From Thamnaconus septentrionalis (taxonomy: Eukaryota > Chordata > Actinopteri > Tetraodontiformes > Monacanthidae), in assembly GCA_009823395.1 (NCBI GenBank), contig CM020508.1, positions 4,796,515-4,860,514 of the forward strand: 64,000 nt of DNA, given 5' to 3'. Both the position numbers and the translations under genes were made by a program. The first letter of the stretch is position 1, and every line of letters begins with the position of its first letter. The notes under the pieces are model-generated. The model had not been told where the DNA came from. It saw nothing but the letters and a program-made list of their open reading frames with translations, and ran no database searches. Of this stretch, positions 22,011 to 32,969 are shown one piece after another.

Positions 22011-25000
22011 GAGCGCACGAGGGGGATTAGCAGTGTTTATCATCGTTGCGCTAGCGGTCCCGCCCCTGCCCCGTCCAGATGAAATTAACGCTGATTTGCA
22101 AGCGCACTTTGAATATTGTCGTGGAGCGATGCTGCGGCCCTGATGGATGAGACACCTGCAGGCTGGATTGATCTGAGGATCCGAGTGGACGTGACAAAGA
22201 CGAGGGCAGGCGTGACAACAGGGCATTTGTCACCACAGCAGTCCAGTGGAAATATAGTGTGAACGCACTCTTTTATGTTTTTTTAAGCGGATCTCAGACC
22301 TTCCTTACACGAGATTGTATTTGCAGTTCACAAAGAGAAGGTCGTTTAAGGCTTTGTTTTTGATTTATTCCAAGTGTCAACACGCTTTACCCTCTTAAAA
22401 TTCAAGTATACATCTATACTAACGATATTAGCTGAGGACCCTTTCTTGTATCTACGTGGAATACTTCCTGTTAGATAATCTGAGATTTAGTGGCAATGTG
22501 TAGCTCTAATGCAACACAAAGTTGCATGTTAAAATTCCCTTCTCTGAGCACACTGAGCTTTTGTAAAAGTATCGATATCCTCGTTTCCCACCTTTAGTTT
22601 TACATGGTGTCAGATTGTAATGGAAATCAGTACTTTTGAACATCACCTGTCAATAGGTGATTTGCTCATCTGCGGTTTAATTTGCCAAGTTGCCAAACTA
22701 CAGAAACAACATCGTGTCTCCAAACTATCATCATCCACAAAGCGCACATCAGCTGCAACATCAGAAGCAATAGTTTATATTCAAATTTATTCCCCACCAT
22801 CCCCGGCTTTCATATCAAGGACGCCTCCTTTAATTAAAAGTTAAATGAAAGATGGTATCTGAGATCTCCTTCACTCAAAAAAAAATATATATACGTATAT
22901 CCAGTTTTAATACTGTTTTTATCGCTCAAAAGGTCATCAGATGCACTTTTGTGCTCATAGTCAGAAAGAGAACAAAGTTGGAATGTGGTCAACGCTTATT
23001 AATGGCGTGGCAGGTAGAGCTCCAGACAGGCTGCGACCCTGCAAACGTGATGTTTTTGTCCCTGTAGGTACAGGAGCCGTGCCGGTTGCAGGGCAGTAAA
23101 CACAACATCCTGCTGTCTGCTTCGAAAGTTCGTTTAGTGCCTTTGATAAGAAGACAAGCAGTCTTGCAGTTTTGCTCACTTTGCTGTTATAATGAAAGTT
23201 ATTTATTACACACAAGTTGTTGCTGTGGGTTGTGTTGCCAGCGAAAGATCCAATTGGTCGGTCTGGAACGAACGATGGGGGGGACTTTGGATCGTTAGTT
23301 CGTGTTTCCAGGACATTTTCAAATTGTGGTGGCAATTTAAATTTTTTGACTAAAACAAAATCCTTTCATAGCCATCACCAGGAATCATTCCAGCTGTTTT
23401 TGTGCAATGAGACCTGAATTATGATTTTGGTTAATCAGATTTGGTTCATGGCTTCCGATACACAATTGAAAACATTTCAGTCCCATATTTTACCAGTCGT
23501 TTAGTCTTCATGTTAAAACCCCTGCTCCGGCAGAGCAACCACTAAACCCACTCCGAAGAGATCTTCAGCTTATTTAGCCGTCTGTTTACTGCCTCCCACA
23601 AAAAAAGACATCAAGATTAAAAAACTGATGCTTTCTTGGACCTTCCACATGTTCTGAGGGAGACAAACACCAGACTGGGGGTGTTGCACCAAACCTGGGA
23701 GAGCTACAAGTGAGCCACCACGACCCTTTGTGACATCACATAGTGCTAAATTATAAAGCAAATGCTTTAACGCAACGCTCCAAAGACTTTCCTTTCTCCT
23801 TTCCCTTTTGGGGCGAAAATATTGCTGATAAAAGTGGATTTTTAGAAAGGAGTGACCTTTAAAGAATTTCACAGGGACACTCATTGAAAGCCTCTCATCA
23901 CTGTCCGTGTCTTGACTCCCCTCCCTCTCACCTGCCGCAGCTCTCGCTCACGGCGGTGACTAAGATCTCTAAAACGCTCACGCCTCGCTGACTGAACACA
24001 CGGCGGTCGTCACAGAGGAGGAACAAAATTGCTCCTTTTTCAGCCATGGAAATTGCTGCCACTCTCTGTGCCCACTGTTGTATTAGACAAAAGAAAAGAA
24101 CAGCTCGTTCAGACTGGTGTGTATGCACCAGCGATGTTCTGTTCCTGGAAGGGAATCGCTGTGATTCGTCTGTGAGTCAGAGCTGGAACATGGTGATCTG
24201 TTACTATGAGTAGGTTGTGTGTTTCTGGATAAACTTCTTAAGAGCTGCTAAGACTGTGGCCACCGCCTACACTTTAGTCTATCATATGTACAACATCTAT
24301 GTACCACCACTCTTAATTAGCACTTCAGTCAGACGCAGAGCTGCTCTGTGAGCGTTGAGTTCCTTCCTGCAGCCAGAGAGGTGGAGAACCAAACTCTCCA
24401 AACACATTTACAGACGTTTTATGGTGTCTCCACCATGAGTGTATATCTTATCATCTTATATGAGGTCACTGTTATTATCTTATCATCTTATTTATTATGT
24501 TATCCTCCTACTAAATCTCACTCGTATGCTGTCATGAAGCCTATTTTTCTGACTCTGCTCCTCTTGACAAGTGGGATAAAATACTAAAAACAAAACTAAA
24601 TTGTCATAGTTTATGATGCAGTAATGTGTCTGGTTGAATTAAATCAGTCACTGGCTGGAGTGTCGTCCTCCTTTTGTGCACATTTTGATTATTGCATTAC
24701 ATACAAAATGATGGAAATGCGGAAATAAAAAATATTTAATTCACAAAAAGGTTTTATGCTCACTTTGAATGTTTTTTCAAAAAGTCAACACTGAGAGATG
24801 GAAATGTGTTTTGGTGAATGAGTTGCACTCTTATGAAAACTGAACCGAGCTGATGGCGTCTTGTGGCATCAACAAGAACAAATTACACTCATCCGTGACA
24901 AAATCTCAGCAACCATCAAGTTGGCGATATTCTAATTATGAGTCAGTGACTTGAGTGCAGCTCATTTGCTCCCCAAGACCTGACGGTAACTAATAACTAA

Positions 25001-25020
25001 TAGGACTAATTTGCCGTCCT
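22010..25020. other. non-coding, AT-rich, no gene recognised
   Basis: Holds repeat copy 2. The stretch 24600-24960 (GGTTTTATGCTCACTTTGAA, GAGATGGAAATGTGTTTTGG, GATGGCGTCTTGTGGCATCA) recalls a fish DNA transposon, but I could not name it. Confidence 0.45.
23560..23885 (+). repeat. dispersed repeat family R4, copy 2
   Basis: It contains AGATCTTCAGCTTATTTAGC, CGTCTGTTTACTGCCTCCCA, GGACCTTCCACATG and CCCTTTGTGACATCACA. It is probably the longest copy, running on through GGGGCGAAAATATTGCTG to about 23885. Its GAGAGCTACAAGTGAGCCAC part is weakly recognisable in the copy at 52.5 kb. Confidence 0.6.
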
Positions 25021-25544
25021 CCTTCTTCTCCATTTCAGATTAATGACTCGACGGCGAGCGCGAAAACCAGGTTAGCGACGTGTCCGGAACCCAGAAACAC
25101 ACATTGCTGGGCTCGACCGAGTCCACTCGTGCGCTGGTCTTGTCGGGGATGATGTAGAACCCTGGGGGGGGATGTGGCTGAAAGATTTGGGTCAGCTGTG
25201 GGACGGCGGCGGCGGCGACAACGAGGCCCGGAGGTGCAAGGCAGCACGGCGGCTGCGGGGGGACACAAAACGACTCGCACATGAACGACTCGGCGCTCCT
25301 CCGCAACAGCATCGATTCCCTGCACGTCTTGCATGTGACGCCCCACGTGTTCCTCGTGCACGCACGTGAGCACCACCACCAGCACCTCTCCCCCTCTGCA
25401 CCAGCAATCACTTATCATATAATTATCATGACATACAAGCAAAGGCCTCCCGCTGCAATAAATAACGGTGGAGCGCATCAGAGCGATAACTCGGTGGACG
25501 TCCCAGCGTTGGCTTCACTTGATTAACCCTGCCGCCGAGGATGC

Positions 25545-25568
25545 TGGGAAGGGAAGGGAAGGGAAGGG
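25545..25568 (+). repeat. (GGGAA)n, perfect G-quadruplex motif
   Basis: Five GGG runs separated by AA (GGGAAGGGAAGGGAAGGG and one more unit) satisfy the intramolecular G-quadruplex rule with one spare tract. Confidence 0.9.
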
Positions 25569-27629
25569 TGGAGGTTCAAGTAAATATAGACCTATAGAGA
25601 GAGAATGCGACGCAATTACACTCGCGTCGGGCCCGAAATAGAAACGGTCGTGGCAGCGGCGGAAGAGTCCCGGGTCACGGGACGGAGGCGCCGCTGCTGC
25701 CGCCCCAGCGGGGCTCGCGTCGTTGCCTGCTTGCCCGCGCGCCACCATCTTTTCGGAACAAAAGTTTTTCCTTTTTTTTTTTTCTTCGCGTCCCTCCGAT
25801 GCCGCGCCATGAATAATTCCATTTCCATTTAGGCGTCTGGCTTTTATCTCGGCGAGACGCATGAATCACCCTGGGCTCCTGTCCCCCGAGCGAGTGTGTT
25901 TTCATCCGCCTGTTGTTCTTCCTTCCCTCCACCACTAAAAAAATAAATAAATAAAAAACAAACAAAAAATCCTCCTACTCCTCCTCGTCCTCCGCCTCCT
26001 CCTCCTCCTCGACTCCCAAGTGGCTTCTAATCTCTCTCATCAGTGTTCTGGCTGTCTTTTCTTTCCCAGCAGCCACCACTGCCGCCGCCGCCGCTGCTGC
26101 CGCCCAGAGACGTGAAGCGGCGCTGGAAGCACAAGGTACTTCAGGGCCGTCCCAGCCCTCCGTCTTCAAATGTCATCCTGTCATGTCGTCACGTGGCATT
26201 TGGAGCAACTCCTGGGGGGTGGAGGGAGGTTGTGTTTGAAGTATTGATTAAAGTGCCCTCGTCCCCTGAGCGCCGTTACATAAGAGAGAGATGCAAAAAA
26301 AAAACAAACAAATTCACAAAGTCACAGCGACAGACGGACGGACAGACGGACGGACGGCCAGACGGGAGGGAACACAAAGAAAGTCAGAGGATGGAAGGAG
26401 AAACTGTGATGGCCAAGATAGAGAGAAAGGCCGAGTTGTCGGAGGAGGGATATCTGTGTGTAGATATCCGGATCTTGCAGCACGCTTGCAGGCGCTCACG
26501 GCCGCTCACGTTTGCTCTTTGCCTTGAAATGCTGGATCACGTGCAGACGACTTGTTTGGCGAGGCTGCAGCACAGTGGAGAGAGATGAAGGAGGCTTGTG
26601 GGGAGATGTGGTTTCAGCTCTCTCAAGGAAAACAAGAGTTTATTGTGCTTGGTTCCCAGTAAAAAAAAAAAAAGAAATTCTAATTCACCACGTCAGAAGC
26701 TCTCCTCGGCCCCCTCAGGTTGAGAACTGGCCGCGTTCTTCGTGTTGCTGACAGGCGACAAAAATTGTGCAAAGTTGCTTTGAAACACTTTCCTGAAACA
26801 GGGAGCCGGTTCTTATTCGGGAGAAGGTGGATTGAACTCGGCCTGATCTTTGTTTTGCAGCAGGAACAAGAAGCGACCCGGTGTTGTGTGACCAACAGCT
26901 CTGATATAATCTGCCCGGCAACAAGCCGTGGGTCAGCTGCCAGTCACTGCTGGACGGAACTTTCAGCCCCCGTCGTTTTATTTGCTGGAGTTGATCTAGG
27001 ACCCTCGCTGCAACAAGATAACCTGTGACCGACTGTGTGTTGTTGTGCTTGTTGTGAGGACGTTTTCCCACAATGCAAAGTACAACTCACTCATGTACAT
27101 CAGTGAGGTTTACCCCGTATCGCATTGAAGGTAAGTGAACTAAAATTGATTCCAGGTGAGAAATCAGCCATCCATTTCTTACCTTTTTTTTTTTTTTGTG
27201 TGTTGTTGTTGTTGTATTTTTGTTGTATTTTTTTTTTCCTTTACTGCACAACTTAAGGAGACAAAACAACCAGTGACAAGAAGAAAATGATCCAGGATGT
27301 GAGCTCAATCTGGGGCTGTCGATGTCCTCCTCACTCACTCACTCACTCACACACACACACAAACACACTCACACACATACACAGGGGGGGAAGGATGGTC
27401 CTTGTTACACAAGGTCTCGCTTTGACACGGAGGACTCCCCACCATGATCTACGAGCCGTCTTCAAAAGGTGTCAGAGATGAACGTCGCGGCGAGGACAGA
27501 CTCAATATGTGACCTTTGAACCCACGTCGGACCCTTGAACCGCGGATTACTCGCCCCGCTGCCTCAGGATGCGAGGCCTGATGCGAGCTGACGTTTGTTG
27601 TCTCTTCCTGGAAGCGAGTGACCTAAGAG

Positions 27630-27632
<3 letters not shown>

Positions 27633-27675
<43 letters not shown>
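27633..27675 (+). repeat. (GA)n microsatellite
   Basis: About 21 uninterrupted GA units in non-coding sequence. Confidence 0.95.
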
Positions 27676-27676
<1 letters not shown>

Positions 27677-28527
27677 AGCAGGATTTTCTTCTTCCTGGAA
27701 GACGCTGTGTGAGCTTCAGTGTTTTGGAGTCTGTCAGTTTGTTTCGCTCTTTTTCTTAAAACTTTTGCGTCCCCTCTTCCTCCGTCGCCTTGAGACGGCT
27801 GCGATCTGCATTCTTGCCACTGCAGGGGGACTGGCAGCGACGGCAGCTTGCACCATTCAATCACTATTCAATACTCAATTAAAATTCCTCTCTTTCCACG
27901 CTTAGAAAAGAAAGAAAAAAAACGTGCACGTGTAATTAACACATTCTTTTTGGACTCAAACTGAATCGCCTGGACTCCAGTCTGCCGTCGCCCAGAGGAT
28001 CAAAACCGGCCCGCCGAGCTTTCAGCCGAGAGAAAACTTGATGAAACTGGAATCCTCTGCCGCCTGCTCGCCGGCCATTAATCCCTTTTCTCTCCTCTCT
28101 GTCTCAGACTCTGCCTTCTAAAGACTTCCCTCGCTCGCTCGCTCCCGTCTCAGCACGACATTTCATTTCTGCCTCCGCCAGCCTTTGATTGTTTCTAGTC
28201 CGTCGTCCTGATTGAGGAGCGGAAACATCTTTGTTTCTCTTTTTGCGCCGGGCCTTTCTCTCTTTCTTTCTTTCTTTCTTTCTGTCTTTCTTCTTCTCTG
28301 TGTTGCAGGGCTTTAATCTCTCTGCACTGTCTTGCCGGCTGGCTGTCTCTGCTCTAAACAGACAGCAGACCTCTCTCCTAATTAACTCCAGCGACTTTCT
28401 CCGACACACAACTGTTCCCCTGCCAGCCAGCACATGAGGACCGGGGCAGTTTGTCTTTGATTTTATGGGGCCAGAAAGGAAAAGTCCCCAGAAAAAGAAA
28501 AGAAGAAATGCATTTGTAAGCCTCATG

Positions 28528-28530
<3 letters not shown>

Positions 28531-28568
<38 letters not shown>
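28531..28568 (+). repeat. (TG)19 microsatellite
   Basis: Uninterrupted TG dinucleotides. Confidence 0.95.
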
Positions 28569-28569
<1 letters not shown>

Positions 28570-29070
28570 AGGGCGGGAGTTGACTTGAAACCTCTTCAGG
28601 TAAACAGTCCCGCTAAGCTGCTGCATGACAGCAGAGTCATCAGCGACAGTTTGTCAGTGTTTTCACTCCGCTGGCAGGATTCATCCTGCGTGTCACCTTC
28701 TATCTGCTGAACGAGCAGCAACAAAAAAGGGAGGTAAAAGGGGGACAGCAGTTCCACATGAAGGTGTTTTAGAGCAACTGCTGAGGGGGAAAAAAAACCC
28801 AAAACAAACTCCCTCAAGCTGTTGCATGAGATCGATGTGGCAAGGCTGGATCGTGCTTTGTGTCTTTTTTTCCCGCCCTTTTCTGCGCCCGCCTCTCGCT
28901 GCCTCCTCCTCCCTGCAGCTCATCAGTGCCTCCTGCTCCCGCAGCCTGCTTAATAAATCACCGCCTCACGTGCCGGGTCCATAGGTTGTTGCGCATCTCG
29001 CCGCCATAAAAAAAAAAATCAAAAATCAGAGCCTCCATCAGCTTCCAGCGGCTCTGCCTCCTTCAAAGTG

Positions 29071-29110
29071 CCCCCCCTACCCCCCCCCCACCCCACCCCA
29101 CCCTCCCTCC
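29071..29110 (+). repeat. C-rich tract, G-quadruplex or i-motif prone
   Basis: CCCCCCTACCCCCCCCCC is followed by three ACCCC units and CTCCCTCC. The complementary strand has at least six runs of three or more G. Confidence 0.85.
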
Positions 29111-32100
29111 AACCTCCGTTAAAAGCCGCCTCTCTCGCCGATCTGAGCGGCCATCATCGCGGGCCGAGCGCCGTCTCCCTTTGAACTCGTCTTCATCGTC
29201 ATCATCATCTCCGTGTCAACGCCTCGACGTGCGAGGCCCCTCCCCCACCACCTCCCCGTGGTATCGGAGACGTTCATCACCCGGAACAGTTACGTAACGG
29301 CCTGGCCACATGGATGTGTATGTGCAGGACGAGGAAGAGGAAGAGGAAGAGAAGGAGGGGGAGAGGGGCGGGGGGATGTGGAGGGGCTTCGCTCCGAGGG
29401 ACATTCTCATGAGTGTCAGGACTCACTTTGAAGATAAGAGGGAGCAGATAGCATCATTGTGCCAGGCTGGCGACTGGAGCGGCGGCTGCAGCGGCTCCGG
29501 CGGGAGGAGCTGACGGCTGATCGTATCAAGGCCCCGACACATGGCGGTTTGATCCACTCAAGACTTTGAACAGCGTCAACTGCACGCAGCCGCCGTCAGC
29601 AGCAGCAGCAGCATCCTCCATAAACAAGCAGACGAGGAGGGAAGCCTCCTGCTGCTCACCTGCACTTTCTTTTCATGTCATTAAAAGCAACGCGGCGCTT
29701 GGTATTTTTGGTTCGTGCTTTCCTCAGTGATCACAGAGTCGTCTGCAACTTTGTCTCATCCTTCCTCAACACGTTCAGAATGTTTCTTCATCGATTTTAA
29801 CATTTAGATGTTGGGTTTTTTTTTTTTAAAGCTCTTAATGGCCTTGAGCATAACATTTAATCCAAGACTTTAGTGCTTTGTAAATTTTAATAGTGGCTTT
29901 AATACTTAGCAGGGCTGTGATGTTTTAGTGCTGTCTTTACCGCTTTACTGCTGCACTATCATTATAATATTATGACTGTAGCTGTTTACTCGTGAAACAG
30001 TTTGCTCAGCTTTTAATTGTTCATTCATTTACTTTTTTTAACAGGCGAGACATGACACTGCTTGCCTGGTGATAAGAAGCCAACTGGCTCACTAATACTG
30101 AAGCGCGTGAAATGATGAGGAGTCAAAGACATCTTTTCGGGAGGGCCAGTCCCTGACAGGAAATTGAAATTATTTTCTCCTTTACCAAAGATTGGTATAT
30201 TAAGTTAAAAAAAAAAAAAAAAAAAAAAGGCAAAATTTTGCATTAATCCCTCTGGGCTATAAAACACAACAACCAAACCAAATTTAATTGTTGCAGAAAG
30301 GATTGGGATGAACGCGCACATACACGTAAACACCACCGGGCGGCTGACTCGGCGTGAGGCTGCCCCTGGCTGACCTCACGGCTCACAGGTTACCATCCAT
30401 CACAGCCCGTCCTGCCCAAGGTGAGTGTCTGTGATGGTCCGGGTGGGGGTGTTGGTGGGCTGCTGTGACAGGGTCAGAGGTCGCGCCTGTTCCCACAGTA
30501 GCGGTGGGCGCTTGTCTCTGCTCACTGTCACCTCATCAGCGCGCTCGCGGCGTCTGACCCCCGTGTAATCCTCGCCTCAATGAAAGTTTTGTAAACACAG
30601 ATTCTGCAAACAGGCCCATTCCAGTCGCAGGCGCTCGCAAGCCCGCGAGAGCTGCAGGAGTCAACCAGAGTGCAAATGTTATTTTCAGCACCAGGCCGAC
30701 ACTATTTCAATCTCTGACTCAGCTGGATCTAATAATTCACCGCGAAATCCGAGCAGATAATTAGTTCTCTAATTGTCCAAATGAGAGAAAAAAAAGCTGC
30801 TGCTGATGTATAAGGTGTCGTTCCAACAGAACTCCACATTTTTTAAACGCCTACTGTCGAAATTTCAGCAATAAAGATGAAAATGACAATGAGTCTGGAG
30901 CTCTGAATTGGCTGATGAAGCAACAGCAAGAAAATTCCCAGTGAGCAGGTTCATGTTTTGGTCCCTGAGGAGTAACATTGATCCTGGATGCTGTTGCACT
31001 CACAACCAGCAGCCTTGTTGGTGATCTAATGAGGTTCTGACTCCAGCTGATGGTCTTGCAGTGCATAATTGTACCTTTAAGTCAGTGGGTTCTCGCTGGA
31101 GTTAGTGCATGATCGAAAGAGCAAACAGGGGAATGAAATGAGCTTTAAAAAAATCTGCCGTGTTCAGCAACTTTATAATCACATCATTTTGGTATAATAG
31201 CATCGTGAACTTCAGAGTGTCGGTCTGAGGCAGTAAAGCCCAGAGCAGGAAGTCCCACTCTGGCTGCGGCTGGGAGCTCGCTGACTGGTTGGAGCACTCC
31301 GGAGAACAGAAATCTGTGGAGTGGGGAGAGCAGCAGGAAGTCTGGAGGTTTGAGTTGAGAGAAAGAGTCGGAGGAGTCGGAGCGGTGAGGACTGAAGTGG
31401 GACACAACAGGGTGGACCTGAAGCAGAGCTCCTTTATTTACCTTCCCTTCATTTCAAAAGCATCAGCGGCCGACAGGCGTTGATTAGAGGAAATCAAACA
31501 GTGAGTCAGTCTGCAAACAGCTGCGTCACACTTTGGTTGGCGCTTCTGCTCAGCAGACATGTTTCACGCACGTGCTGCGTGTCTTCAAAAAGGCCCGAGC
31601 GCTGCACGCAAGTGTGTTCTGGGTTGCATCAAGAACAGGGGGAGACGTCCGCTGGTGATGATGATGACGGGATGATGAAAGACAGGTAAAAAATAGACAG
31701 GCTACATGTGGGAACGGTGGATGTTTTGGCCGAAAACACCATGTTGACTCTGGTGGTTTGAGTCAGACTGGGCCGCGGCGTCTCCTGCGGACTCATGTGA
31801 CACCACACAGGTGTCGGCAGCAGCGGCTGCTCGGGATTCATTCCCACTGTCACTTTGAAAAGTGTAAAATTCCCACCTTTTCTTTTTTCTGGGGGAATAC
31901 TTCTTCTTCAAGTTAGTTTTTTTCTGAAACGTTGAAGGATTTAATGTTAATTTTGGGCTTTTTTGGATTGCTTTTGTTTATTATTTATCTATTATTCATT
32001 CATTCATTTATTTATTTATTTATTCATTTTTCTATAAACGTATGTCTTTGTGGAAATACATATGCATACTTTCCAGTAGGTTTTGCAAATAAGTGTGGTT

Positions 32101-32394
32101 GTAAAAATACAAAAATATTCTTCTCCTCTTCTTCCTCGCCCCCGGTGTCTGTGTGCTCCTTCGCCCTCTCGCCCTCACACCGAAACTTTGTGCGACTGAG
32201 GCGGCGGAGAGAATCTATCTCTCTCCCCATCAGCGGGGGAAGAACTCCGGGAGTGTTATTACTTTGAGCCGAGCCATTAAGCCTTTACCCCGGAGCGATC
32301 GATGGCCGATGCTGGAGGGGTTGTTTATCTTTTGTCTTCTTATCAGAGCGGGAAGGAGAGGCAGGGAGCACGGGGGGAGGGTGGTGGGGCGGCA

Positions 32395-32467
32395 GGGATG
32401 GAGGGAGGGAGGGTGAGGAAGAGGTGAGGGGAAGAAGGGGGGGAGGGATGGGGGGCTACTATAAAAG
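32395..32467 (+). promoter_or_regulatory. G-rich purine tract followed by a TATA box
   Basis: A purine stretch with many GGG runs (GGGATGGAGGGAGGGAGGG and GGGGGGGAGGGATGGGGGG) ends directly at CTACTATAAAAGGAA. TATAAAAG at 32460-32467 matches the vertebrate TATA consensus. A transcription start would be expected near 32490 on the plus strand. This is pattern evidence only. Confidence 0.35.
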
Positions 32468-32489
32468 GAACACCTTGTTCCAGCCGGGA

Positions 32490-32863
32490 GGAAGCAACGA
32501 CTTTAACTTTTACTCTGTCTGTGATCCGCCGTGTCTTACGCCAAAAAAAGAATCAAAAAAAGAAGCTGTCCGCGGCGGCTGGAAGCTCCTGATGTGGGAG
32601 ATCAGTGATTGGACGAGGTGACGAGGCCTGCGGGCTGCGCGATAATCGGACCGTCGGAGCGCCACGCTTCGTGCAGCCGTTCAGCTCGGCAAGAGAGGCT
32701 GTCAAGTTAGCCGCGATGTGCGAGTCCACCCGGGCAGTTGTCTGCAGCGCCCCTACCCCTCCCCCGCCCCACATCACCCCCCCCACCGACTTCAATACTT
32801 CCTCTGATGCAACGTTTTCGCTCCGTCAAGGCCACTCTGCCTCTGAATGGTATCAGCCAGAAG
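32490..32863 (+). other. possible orphan first exon with strong splice donor
   Basis: Downstream of the TATA box there is a moderately CpG-rich block that ends in CAGCCAGAAG followed by GTGAGTTGTG, a near-perfect donor (exon end 32863). An ATG at 32716 (CCGCGATGTG) opens a frame of 49 codons plus one base to the donor, beginning MCESTRAVVC. An ATG at 32807 gives 19 codons to the donor in another frame, beginning MQRFRSVKATL. A nine-codon upstream ATG frame sits at 32592. I recognise neither peptide, and no downstream exon is apparent before the AC array at 32891. It could be a non-coding first exon, an lncRNA start, or chance. Confidence 0.22.
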
Positions 32864-32890
32864 GTGAGTTGTGAAATGGTGTGCAGGAAC

Positions 32891-32891
32891 G

Positions 32892-32963
<72 letters not shown>
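32891..32963 (+). repeat. (GC)5-(AC)n microsatellite, 73 bp
   Basis: Five GC units pass into about 31 AC units. GC/AC alternation of this length favours Z-DNA. Confidence 0.96.
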
Positions 32964-32964
<1 letters not shown>

Positions 32965-32969
32965 CGAGA

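Larger units (their letters stand above)
25020..32390. other. non-coding, CpG- and microsatellite-rich, no gene recognised
   Basis: Overlapping long frames at 25035-25478 arise from GC-rich sequence with few stops; none shows a known domain. The GGGAA, GA and TG arrays and the C-rich tract at 29.07 kb lie here, plus a 22-base poly-A run at 30208-30229. Confidence 0.5.

Noticed and set aside
22485..22515. GATTTAGTGGCAATGTG as another copy of the MITE end at 19.8 kb
   Set aside because: Only about ten bases match and the flanks do not follow.
25035..25478. Overlapping long frames on both strands
   Set aside because: GC-rich DNA with few stops; no domain, no consistent start or splice pattern, and several frames open at once.
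31200..31410. Similarity between GAGTC-GAG-rich sequence here and at 56.5-56.8 kb
   Set aside because: Only compositional resemblance; no ordered landmarks.
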